Part shown: piece by piece, positions 8,182 to 14,901 of the stretch | Numbering within the stretch: position 1 is the first letter of the stretch | Layout of the letters: each line of letters starts with the position of its first letter | Assembly: GCA_045561575.1 (NCBI GenBank) | Contig: JBJKXM010000007.1 | Location: 1 to 15,442 of the forward strand | Length of the DNA stretch: 15,442 bases | DNA from: GCA-002715885 sp045561575 | GTDB taxonomy: Bacteria; Bacteroidota; Bacteroidia; Flavobacteriales; BACL11 | Reading direction: 5' to 3' | Translations under genes and position numbers: made by a program | Notes under the pieces: model-generated | What the model was told of the DNA's origin: nothing | Databases searched by the model: none | Seen by the model: only the letters and a program-made list of their open reading frames with translations

Positions 8182-9132
8182 TTAATTATTTCTAAGTTTT
8201 TTAATTTCTTCTGTTAATTTAGGAACAACTTCAAATGCATCGCCAACTATTCCGTAATCAGCAGCTTTAAAAAATGGAGCTTCCGGGTCAGTATTAATAG
8301 CAACCATTACCTTCGAAGAATTAACCCCAGCAAGATGTTGAATAGCTCCAGATATTCCAATGGCAATATAAAGATTTGGAGCAACAGCTTTTCCTGTTTG
8401 CCCAACATGTTCTGAGTGTGGTCTCCAACCAATATCTGAAACAGGTTTTGAACATGCAGTAGCAGCTCCTAATATATCAGCAAGACTTTCAATCATTTCC
8501 CAATTTTCTGGTCCTTTAAGTCCTCTTCCAGCAGAAACTACTATTTCAGCTTCAGAAAGTGAAATCTTTCCTTTGTTTACATCTTTACTAATAACAGTTA
8601 GGTCAGAATCAAAGTTTTTCTGATTAATGTTTATTGTACAATCAGTATTCACTTGAACTAATTTAAAAGAATTTGGTGCAATACTAATTACCGCTTGGTT
8701 TGTGTTTAATTTTACGGTTTCAATAGCTTTTGAAGAAAATGATTGTCTTTTAAATGTTGGGTTATTTACATCCTCTAAATTTGAAATAACATTGGATACT
8801 AGTCCAGCTGATAATTTTGCTGATACTCTTGGCGCAATACTTTTGGCATTAAAAGTATTAGAAAAGATAATAAAATTAGCTTCTTGTGAATGCTCATTTA
8901 TTACCTCAGCCACTGATTTACAATCACTTTTTGAAATATTTGGATAAACATCTACTGAACTTGAACCATAATGACCAAGTTTTTTTAGTTCATCCTCATC
9001 TATACTTCCAACACAAATTGATTTAACATCCTTTTGTAATCCTTCTGAAATTTTCTTTGCATAAGAAATTGCTTCAAAAGTACTTTTCCTAAATTTTCCT
9101 TCCCAACTTTCAGCATAAACTATTATTGACAT
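8182..9132 (-). CDS. etfA: Electron transfer flavoprotein subunit alpha
   Basis: Partner of EtfB in the FAD-containing heterodimer that accepts electrons from acyl-CoA and related dehydrogenases and passes them to the quinone pool through ETF:quinone oxidoreductase. 316 residues, normal for the family. The N-terminal alpha/beta domain begins IIVYAESWEGKF. The conserved C-terminal FAD domain has SAGRGLKGPENW at 200-211, ACSKPVSDIGW at 226-236, HVGQTGKAVAPNLYIAIGISGAIQH at 242-266 (quoted here as positions with key residues GQTGK and GISGAIQH), and AINTDPEAPFF near 278-288. It lies 16 bases after etfB and 2 bases before the BFN gene. Confidence 0.97.
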   Translation of the reverse strand: MSIIVYAESWEGKFRKSTFEAISYAKKISEGLQKDVKSICVGSIDEDELKKLGHYGSSSVDVYPNISKSDCKSVAEVINEHSQEANFIIFSNTFNAKSIAPRVSAKLSAGLVSNVISNLEDVNNPTFKRQSFSSKAIETVKLNTNQAVISIAPNSFKLVQVNTDCTININQKNFDSDLTVISKDVNKGKISLSEAEIVVSAGRGLKGPENWEMIESLADILGAATACSKPVSDIGWRPHSEHVGQTGKAVAPNLYIAIGISGAIQHLAGVNSSKVMVAINTDPEAPFFKAADYGIVGDAFEVVPKLTEEIKKLRNN

Positions 9133-9148
9133 TTTTTATTTTATTTAA

Positions 9149-9895
9149 TTAAATAACTTTTGCAACATTGTGTAACTCATTAACTAACTCATTAATGCTA
9201 TTTTCATCAATCATTTTACAATCTCCTTTAGCTGCTGGTTTTGCATAAGAAATTGATTCTGTAAGATTTGATGTTCCAGATGCTTCAAGAACTTCTAGAG
9301 GTTTTGTTCTTGCAGTCATAATTCCTCTCATATTAGGAATTTTTAATTCACTTTCCTCAACAAGACCTTTTTGCCCTCCAATAACAACTGGAGTTTGAAC
9401 TTTTATGTTTTCTATACCTCCATCTATTTCTCTACTTAACTCTAAATTATCTCCACTAATAATTAATCCATTGCAAGCATTAACAAATGGTATATTAAGC
9501 ATATTAGCTATCATGCAAGGAACGGCCCCTCCATTGTAATCACTTGATTCTTTGCCAGCAATGATTAAGTCAAATGAATTCGATTTTATATAGTTAGTGA
9601 TTTCGCTTGCTGTTGAAAAACTATCTTTTGGGTCATGATTAATTCTAATAGCTTTGTCTGCTCCAATAGCTAAAGCTTTTCTTAAAATAGGTTCAACTGT
9701 AGGTTCTCCAACACATAAAACAGTGATTGTAGCTTGATTTTTTTCCTTTAACATTACGGCTTTTGTTAATCCAAATTCATCATATGGGTTAATTACAAAT
9801 TGTATCCCGTTCTTATCAAATTTTGAATTATTATCAATGAAATTTATTTTTGAAGTGGTGTCAGGAACACTGCTAATACATACTAATATATTCAT
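9149..9895 (-). CDS. etfB: Electron transfer flavoprotein subunit beta
   Basis: Beta subunit of the ETF heterodimer; it binds the structural AMP and docks partner dehydrogenases. 248 residues, normal for the family. Recognisable elements are the N-terminal MNILVCISSVPDT, the central INPYDEFGLTKAV (35-47), GEPTVEPILRKALAIGADKA (63-82), and the nucleotide-loop region GKESSDYNGGAVP (114-126), which is the Bacteroidota-like version of the motif. The start is ATG at 9893-9895. It is the first gene of the long minus-strand operon, and a TAGATTTG promoter-like element lies 26 bases upstream. etfB-etfA order and adjacency are conserved in bacteria. Confidence 0.97.
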   Translation of the reverse strand: MNILVCISSVPDTTSKINFIDNNSKFDKNGIQFVINPYDEFGLTKAVMLKEKNQATITVLCVGEPTVEPILRKALAIGADKAIRINHDPKDSFSTASEITNYIKSNSFDLIIAGKESSDYNGGAVPCMIANMLNIPFVNACNGLIISGDNLELSREIDGGIENIKVQTPVVIGGQKGLVEESELKIPNMRGIMTARTKPLEVLEASGTSNLTESISYAKPAAKGDCKMIDENSINELVNELHNVAKVI

Positions 9896-9920
9896 TTCGA
9901 TTTCTTTATTTTTTGTTAAA

Positions 9921-9928
9921 CAAATCTA
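9921..9928 (-). promoter_or_regulatory. Candidate -7 promoter element of the etfB operon
   Basis: On the minus strand this reads TAGATTTG, an exact match to the Bacteroidota -7 consensus TAnnTTTG. It would place a transcription start about 15-20 bases before the etfB ATG. No matching -33 TTG/TTTG is visible at the usual spacing, so support rests on one half-site and position. The motif is expected by chance fairly often in AT-rich DNA. Confidence 0.4.
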
Positions 9929-10039
9929 AAGAATTACATTAACTTTTTATTGGTTTTTATTGTTAAAATATGAAAAAAATACAACCATTTATCTTTATTA
10001 TTATTTCCCCTTTAAGGGCATCATATTGATCAAAAATAT

Positions 10040-10047
10040 TATTTTTG
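10040..10047 (+). promoter_or_regulatory. Candidate -7 promoter element of hppA
   Basis: TATTTTTG matches the Bacteroidota -7 consensus TAnnTTTG and lies 31 bases before the hppA ATG, giving a short A-rich leader of about 25 bases (AAAATAACAAAATATATAACC just upstream in part). No clear -33 TTTG is seen 17-23 bases upstream. This is a position-supported guess only. Confidence 0.4.
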
Positions 10048-10078
10048 CACTCGAATTAAAATAACAAAATATATAACC

Positions 10079-12655
10079 ATGGAAATTATTGTATCATATC
10101 TACCACTATTTGGAGTTTTAGCATTAGGATTTGTTTTTTGGAAAAATGCTTGGGTTTCAAAACAAGATGAAGGAGGAGATAACATGTCAAGAATTGCAAA
10201 AAATATTGCTGATGGAGCAATGTCCTTTTTAAAAGCAGAATATAAAGTTTTATCTGTATTTGTTGCTGCTGTTGCAGTTTTATTATTTTTTAAAGGATCA
10301 AATGAGGAAGCTTCTCATGGATTAGTTGCAGTTTCATTTATAGTCGGAGCTATTTGTTCAGCTCTTGCAGGATTTATTGGAATGAAAGTTGCTACAAAAG
10401 CAAATGTTAGAACAACTCAAGCTGCTAGAACATCACTTGCAAAGGCACTTGAAGTAGCTTTTTCTGGTGGAGCTGTAATGGGATTAGGTGTTGTTGGTCT
10501 GGGTGTATTAGGATTAAGCACACTTTTATTTATATACCAAGGAATGTGGAATGATAATTTAGAGATGGTTCTAAATGTATTGTCGGGCTTCTCCTTAGGA
10601 GCTTCTTCTATTGCATTATTTGCAAGAGTTGGTGGTGGTATTTATACCAAAGCTGCTGATGTAGGTGCTGATTTAGTTGGAAAAGTAGAAGCTGGGATTC
10701 CAGAAGACCACCCTTTAAATCCTGCAACTATTGCGGATAATGTAGGTGATAATGTAGGTGATGTAGCTGGTATGGGAGCTGATTTATTTGAATCATATGT
10801 TGGATCAATAATTGGTTCTATGGTGCTTGGAGCTGTCTATGCCACTCTCCCTGAATTTCGTGAAAGCTTCGATGGTTTAGGTGCAGTTTATTTACCTCTT
10901 GTGCTTGCTGCTGTTGGTATTGTAATGTCTATTATAGGAACATTTTTTGTTAAAGTTAAAGACGGAGGATCACCTCACCAAGCTTTAAATATTGGAGAAT
11001 TTGGTTCAGCAGGTCTAATGTTAGTCGCTTCTTATTTTATTATAAATTCTATGCTGCCAGAAAGCTGGGTTAGTGAAGGAATTCAATATACATCAATGGG
11101 AGTATTTTGGGCAACAATTGCTGGATTGGTTGCAGGTCTTTTAGTTGGTAAGGTAACTGAATATTATACTGGAACTGGAACAAAACCTGTCACTTCAATT
11201 GTTGAGCAGTCTGAAACAGGATCTGCAACTAATATTATTGCTGGTCTTGGTGTTGGAATGATGTCAACTGCCGTTCCAATTTTATTAATTGCATCAGCAA
11301 TTTTAGTTTCTCATAATTTTGCTGGATTATATGGAATTGCGATAGCTGCTGTTGGGATGTTAGCTAATACAGGAATTCAATTGGCAGTAGATGCTTATGG
11401 TCCAATTTCTGATAATGCTGGTGGAATAGCTGAAATGGCTGAACTTCCACCTGAAGTTAGAGAGCGAACTGATAAATTAGATGCTGTTGGAAATACTACA
11501 GCCGCAATTGGTAAAGGATTTGCTATTGCTTCGGCTGCACTAACTGCATTAGCACTTTTTGCTGCTTTTATGAAGACTGCAAATGTTCAATCAATCGATG
11601 TCTCACAGCCAGATATTATGGCAGGTTTATTAATAGGTGGAATGTTACCTTTTGTTTTTTCAGCACTTTCTATGAATGCTGTTGGAAGAGCAGCTATGGC
11701 TATGATTGAAGAAGTAAGAAGACAATTTAGAGATATCCCAGCATTAAAAGCTGCATTAGAAGTAATGAGAAAATATGATTCTGACATGTCAAAGGCATCA
11801 GCGGCTGACAAGAAAGTATTTGATGCTGCAATTGGAGTTGCTGAGTATGATAAATGTGTTGATATTTCTACTAAAGCATCTATTAAAGAAATGGTACTTC
11901 CTGGACTATTAGCTATTGCTGTACCTGTTGTTGTTGGATTTGGTGGAAAATGGTTTGGAATTGGAGGGGCTGAGATGTTAGGAGGCTTATTAGCAGGTGT
12001 AACTACATGTGGTGTGTTGATGGCAATTTTCCAATCAAATGCTGGAGGAGCATGGGATAATGCTAAAAAGATGATTGAAGAGCAAGGAAAAAAAGGTACT
12101 GATGCTCATAAAGCTGCTGTTGTTGGAGATACAGTTGGTGATCCATTCAAAGATACATCGGGACCTTCATTAAATATTTTATTAAAATTAATGTCAGTTG
12201 TTGCATTAGTTATAGCACCTTCTTTAAAAAATACTGCTGATATTAATAATTCTATGGAATTAACTAATACAGAACAAGAGGCCGTTATTTATGAAAAAGT
12301 TGAAAGTGAAGAAATTGTAATTTACTCTAGTGCTTCTGAATTTAATATTAATAAAAGTAATAATGTTACTCAACTTACAAATTTATTAATAAGCAATGAT
12401 ATGTTTTGTCAATCTGGTGGAGCTGCTTGTGATCAATTTGCTTCTTCATGTAATACTCCATTAGTTTTTACCTCTAACGGAAGTGTTGCGGTTTCACGAA
12501 TTGATGCTTATTCATACCAAATTGATGGCATTATTAAAGTTTCGTCAACAGATCAATCTGAAGCAACAGTTTATTATGATGTTGTTAATGATGATGCAAT
12601 TACTGGGCAAGTAGTATTTAATGATATGACCTTAAAGTTTAAAGGTAAAAAATAA
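10079..12655 (+). CDS. hppA: Membrane-bound ion-translocating pyrophosphatase with extra C-terminal domain
   Basis: Integral membrane PPase that couples PPi hydrolysis to Na+ or H+ export. The catalytic core spans about 1-720 with the expected many membrane helices. PPi/Mg-binding motifs are intact: DVGADLVGKVE at 194-204, DNVGDNVGDVAG at 220-231, and the C-terminal VGDTVGDPFKDTSGPS at 682-697. GNTTAAIGKG at 471-480 has Ala and Gly where K+-independent enzymes carry Lys and Thr, indicating the K+-dependent subfamily. Glu238 in LFES lies where Na+-pumping members have their Glu, but H+ or dual pumping cannot be excluded. At 858 residues it is longer than usual: residues about 722-858 form an additional soluble, Ser/Asn/Asp-rich, beta-like tail with C777, C784 and C791, probably outside the membrane. 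It stops 5 bases before the convergent kinase gene. Confidence 0.95.
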   Translation: MEIIVSYLPLFGVLALGFVFWKNAWVSKQDEGGDNMSRIAKNIADGAMSFLKAEYKVLSVFVAAVAVLLFFKGSNEEASHGLVAVSFIVGAICSALAGFIGMKVATKANVRTTQAARTSLAKALEVAFSGGAVMGLGVVGLGVLGLSTLLFIYQGMWNDNLEMVLNVLSGFSLGASSIALFARVGGGIYTKAADVGADLVGKVEAGIPEDHPLNPATIADNVGDNVGDVAGMGADLFESYVGSIIGSMVLGAVYATLPEFRESFDGLGAVYLPLVLAAVGIVMSIIGTFFVKVKDGGSPHQALNIGEFGSAGLMLVASYFIINSMLPESWVSEGIQYTSMGVFWATIAGLVAGLLVGKVTEYYTGTGTKPVTSIVEQSETGSATNIIAGLGVGMMSTAVPILLIASAILVSHNFAGLYGIAIAAVGMLANTGIQLAVDAYGPISDNAGGIAEMAELPPEVRERTDKLDAVGNTTAAIGKGFAIASAALTALALFAAFMKTANVQSIDVSQPDIMAGLLIGGMLPFVFSALSMNAVGRAAMAMIEEVRRQFRDIPALKAALEVMRKYDSDMSKASAADKKVFDAAIGVAEYDKCVDISTKASIKEMVLPGLLAIAVPVVVGFGGKWFGIGGAEMLGGLLAGVTTCGVLMAIFQSNAGGAWDNAKKMIEEQGKKGTDAHKAAVVGDTVGDPFKDTSGPSLNILLKLMSVVALVIAPSLKNTADINNSMELTNTEQEAVIYEKVESEEIVIYSSASEFNINKSNNVTQLTNLLISNDMFCQSGGAACDQFASSCNTPLVFTSNGSVAVSRIDAYSYQIDGIIKVSSTDQSEATVYYDVVNDDAITGQVVFNDMTLKFKGKK

Positions 12656-12660
12656 GCAAC

Positions 12661-13275
12661 TTAGTTAATTTTTTTAAGCCTGTTTTCGATTTGTTTGGTA
12701 ATATCATTAAGTTCATTTTCGTTTTCTGAAAAGTTAATATTATCAACCTCAATTATAAGTAGTTCACCTTTGTTGTACTCATCAATCCAGGCCTCGTACC
12801 TTTCATTAAGTCTTGTTAAATAGTCAAGTCTTATACTATTTTCATAATCTCTTCCTCTCTTTTGAATTTGTTCAACAAGTTTTGGTACAGATGCTCTAAG
12901 ATATATAAGTAAATCAGGACCCTGAATAAATCCATCCATAAGGGTAAAGATTTCTTTATAGTTTTCAAAATCTCTTGTGCTCATTAGTCCCATTGAATGA
13001 AGGTTGGGTGCAAAAATATATGCATCTTCATATATGGTTCTATCTTGAATATATTTTTCACCACTGTTTTTAATGTCTATTATTTGTCTGAATCTACTAT
13101 TAAGAAAATATACTTGAAGATTAAATGCCCATCTTTGCATTTCCTTATAGAAATCATTTAGATAAGGGTTGTTTTCAACATCTTCATAGTGAGCTTTCCA
13201 TTTAAAATGTTTTGATAAAAGTGTGGTTAGAGTAGTTTTTCCAGATCCAATATTTCCAGCGATAGCAATGTGCAT
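12661..13275 (-). CDS. Deoxynucleoside kinase (deoxyadenosine/deoxyguanosine kinase type)
   Basis: Phosphorylates salvaged deoxynucleosides to dNMPs. 204 residues. The P-loop GNIGSGKT is at 7-14, the substrate-site Glu31 lies in HYEDVENNPYL, the DRT motif at 78-80 is the family's D/E-R-S equivalent followed by IYEDAYIF, and an arginine-rich lid QKRGRDYEN is at 137-145. The C-terminal YEAWIDEY helix and LLIIEVD strand fit the dNK fold. Substrate specificity (dA/dG, dC or broader) cannot be settled by eye. Functionally it complements the NupC transporter and ThyA encoded nearby. It follows the GH3 gene on the same strand after 80 bases and has no clear promoter motif of its own, so co-transcription with GH3 is likely. 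Confidence 0.93.
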   Translation of the reverse strand: MHIAIAGNIGSGKTTLTTLLSKHFKWKAHYEDVENNPYLNDFYKEMQRWAFNLQVYFLNSRFRQIIDIKNSGEKYIQDRTIYEDAYIFAPNLHSMGLMSTRDFENYKEIFTLMDGFIQGPDLLIYLRASVPKLVEQIQKRGRDYENSIRLDYLTRLNERYEAWIDEYNKGELLIIEVDNINFSENENELNDITKQIENRLKKIN

Positions 13276-13355
13276 TTTTGTATTTTTTTACTAAAATAAA
13301 AAAGAAATTTTATAGAATTATATAAATCTAGATTAGAAAGAATATTGTTGAAAAC
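13276..13355. other. 80-base intergenic spacer between GH3 gene and deoxynucleoside kinase
   Basis: AT-rich spacer upstream of the kinase. It contains a 10-base perfect palindrome AATCTAGATT at 13325-13334 but no TAnnTTTG element on the minus strand and no hairpin followed by a T-tract. The kinase therefore probably relies on transcription from upstream, or on a promoter type not recognised here. Confidence 0.5.
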
Positions 13356-14864
13356 TTATGAGTTGAGATTTTTTAATTCATTTATAAAACCTCTTCCTTC
13401 TTTAAGTCTCTCAATTTTATTTTGACCACCTAATTTATTTTTTTGTTTTAACCAATTATAAAAAATTCCAGTTTTAATATTGGTTATTTTTGGCTTGTCA
13501 AGTATTAAGTTCTTAAATCTTTTTGCTTCGTAATCTGAGTTTATGGATTTTAATTTTTCGTCAACAATTTCAATGAAATTTTGTAGTACTTGAGGTTGTT
13601 TTTCAAATTCAATTGCCCATTCATGTCTTCCTGAATTATCACTCATATAAATCGGAGCAACCGTATAGTCTGTTATTTTACTATTTGTTTTTTTACAGGC
13701 TTCAAAGATGGCTACATCTGTATTATATACCATCAATTCTTCTCCGAAAGTATTAATGCAATTTTTTGTTCTTCCTTTAATTATTATTCTATATGGATTA
13801 GTTGATGTAAAGCTTACAATATCACCAATATGATATCTCCATAAGCCAGAATTTGTAGAAATTATCATAGCATAATCAATATCAGTTTTAACATTTTCTA
13901 GGCTTATATAATTATTTACCTTATTATCTAAATCTTCTTTACTTATAAATTCATAAAATATTCCATAATCAAGCATTAATAACATTTCTTTTGAATTCGT
14001 CCTGTCTTGCAATGCAAAGAATCCTTCTGAAGCATTATAGGTTTCTAGGTAATTCATTTTAGAAGAAGGAATTAATGAATTAAACTGGTTTCTATATGGA
14101 GTAAAATTAATGCCTCCATGTATATATAATTCTAAATCTGGCCAAATTTCATTGATATTTTTCACTCCTGTTGTTGCTATAATGTTTTTTAATAAAAGTA
14201 ACATCCAAGAAGGAACACCAGAAAGACTTGTAATGTTTTCATTTATTGATTGTTCTGTTATTTTCTTTATTTTCTCATCCCAGTTTTTCATTGTGGCTGT
14301 TTTTATATCAGGCAAACGATGAGTATTAACCCAAAAAGGAAAGTTTTCTAATAGAATAGCTGATAAATCACCATCAATAAAATTAGAATTTATTTCTTTT
14401 GACCCCCCCAATATTATTCCTTTTCCGTCAAATATTTTACTCTCTGGTGTATTTTGTAAGTAAACAGCCAACATATCTTTTCCTCCTTTAAAATGACAGT
14501 TGTGTAAGGTGTCATAACTTAAGGGTATATATTTACTTCTTGCATTAGTTGTGCCAGATGATTTTGCAAAAAGTTTTATTTTTTCAGGCCACAATATGTT
14601 TTCTTCTCCATTTCTAATTTTTTCTATATAAGCAAAAATTTCTTCATATTTTCTGGACGGAACAAGCTGTATGTAATCTTCATAATTTTGAATTTTATCA
14701 AAAGAATGGTCAACACCAAACATGGTATTTTTACCTTTATCTATTAAATAATCAAATGTTTTTTTTTGAGATTTAATAGGGTTTTCTCGCATCTTATTTA
14801 AGTTTCTTATTCTTTGTTTTATTAAAGATGAAAGAATACTATTTTTAAAAGGAAAGTTTATCAA
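13356..14864 (-). CDS. GH3 auxin-responsive-promoter family protein (acyl-adenylate/amide synthetase fold)
   Basis: 502 residues. Bacterial relative of plant GH3 acyl-acid amido synthetases, members of the ANL adenylating superfamily; the bacterial substrate is unknown. Seen motifs: phosphate-binding SSGTT at 102-106 (AKSSGTTNARSKYIPLS region), YNASEG at 276-281, YHIGD at 344-348 and GRTKN at 364-368 before the small C-terminal domain, and a Lys-rich GGQNK near 479-483 that may supply the catalytic lysine. The start is TTG at 14862-14864: the frame upstream closes at a TAA with no ATG, and the next ATG (residue 25) would remove a conserved-looking helical leader. A run of seven G (bases 14403-14409, codons for L152-G153-G154) is unusual in this AT-rich DNA. 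The gene is divergent from the DUF2797 gene with a 36-base gap. Confidence 0.88.
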   Translation of the reverse strand: MINFPFKNSILSSLIKQRIRNLNKMRENPIKSQKKTFDYLIDKGKNTMFGVDHSFDKIQNYEDYIQLVPSRKYEEIFAYIEKIRNGEENILWPEKIKLFAKSSGTTNARSKYIPLSYDTLHNCHFKGGKDMLAVYLQNTPESKIFDGKGIILGGSKEINSNFIDGDLSAILLENFPFWVNTHRLPDIKTATMKNWDEKIKKITEQSINENITSLSGVPSWMLLLLKNIIATTGVKNINEIWPDLELYIHGGINFTPYRNQFNSLIPSSKMNYLETYNASEGFFALQDRTNSKEMLLMLDYGIFYEFISKEDLDNKVNNYISLENVKTDIDYAMIISTNSGLWRYHIGDIVSFTSTNPYRIIIKGRTKNCINTFGEELMVYNTDVAIFEACKKTNSKITDYTVAPIYMSDNSGRHEWAIEFEKQPQVLQNFIEIVDEKLKSINSDYEAKRFKNLILDKPKITNIKTGIFYNWLKQKNKLGGQNKIERLKEGRGFINELKNLNS

Positions 14865-14893
14865 AAAATAATATATTTAAAAATTAAACTTTA

Positions 14894-14901
14894 CAAAAGT
14901 A
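14894..14901 (-). promoter_or_regulatory. Candidate -7 promoter element of the GH3 gene
   Basis: On the minus strand this reads TACTTTTG, matching TAnnTTTG, and ends 30 bases before the TTG start, similar to the spacing seen at etfB and hppA. It touches the first base of the divergent DUF2797 start codon. A -33 partner is not clear. This is a tentative half-site. Confidence 0.35.

Larger units (their letters stand above)
9896..10078. other. Divergent intergenic region between etfB and hppA
   Basis: 183 AT-rich bases with no convincing open frame. This is the longest non-coding stretch in the window and the expected place for promoters of both the etfB operon and the pyrophosphatase gene. Besides the two -7-like elements listed separately, it holds a short perfect inverted repeat CCCTT-T-AAGGG at 10008-10018, the only GC-rich spot here. 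That repeat could be a regulator site, but its arms are only 5 bases. No riboswitch or RNA gene is recognisable. Confidence 0.7.

Noticed and set aside
8002..8217. Plus-strand frame opposite the BFN gene start
   Set aside because: Shadow of the BFN and etfA ends on the other strand; no domain and an unlikely product.
10736..10769. Short tandem-like DNA repeat (AATGTAGGTGAT units)
   Set aside because: It encodes the conserved DNVGDNVGDVAG metal/PPi-binding motif of the pyrophosphatase, so it is a protein constraint and not a DNA repeat.
12650..12675. Possible terminator between hppA and the kinase gene
   Set aside because: Only 5 bases separate the stops. The T-rich stretch is kinase coding sequence, with no stable stem visible.
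13325..13334. Palindrome AATCTAGATT as a regulator site
   Set aside because: A single 10-base AT-rich palindrome is likely by chance, and no second copy or neighbouring promoter motif was seen.
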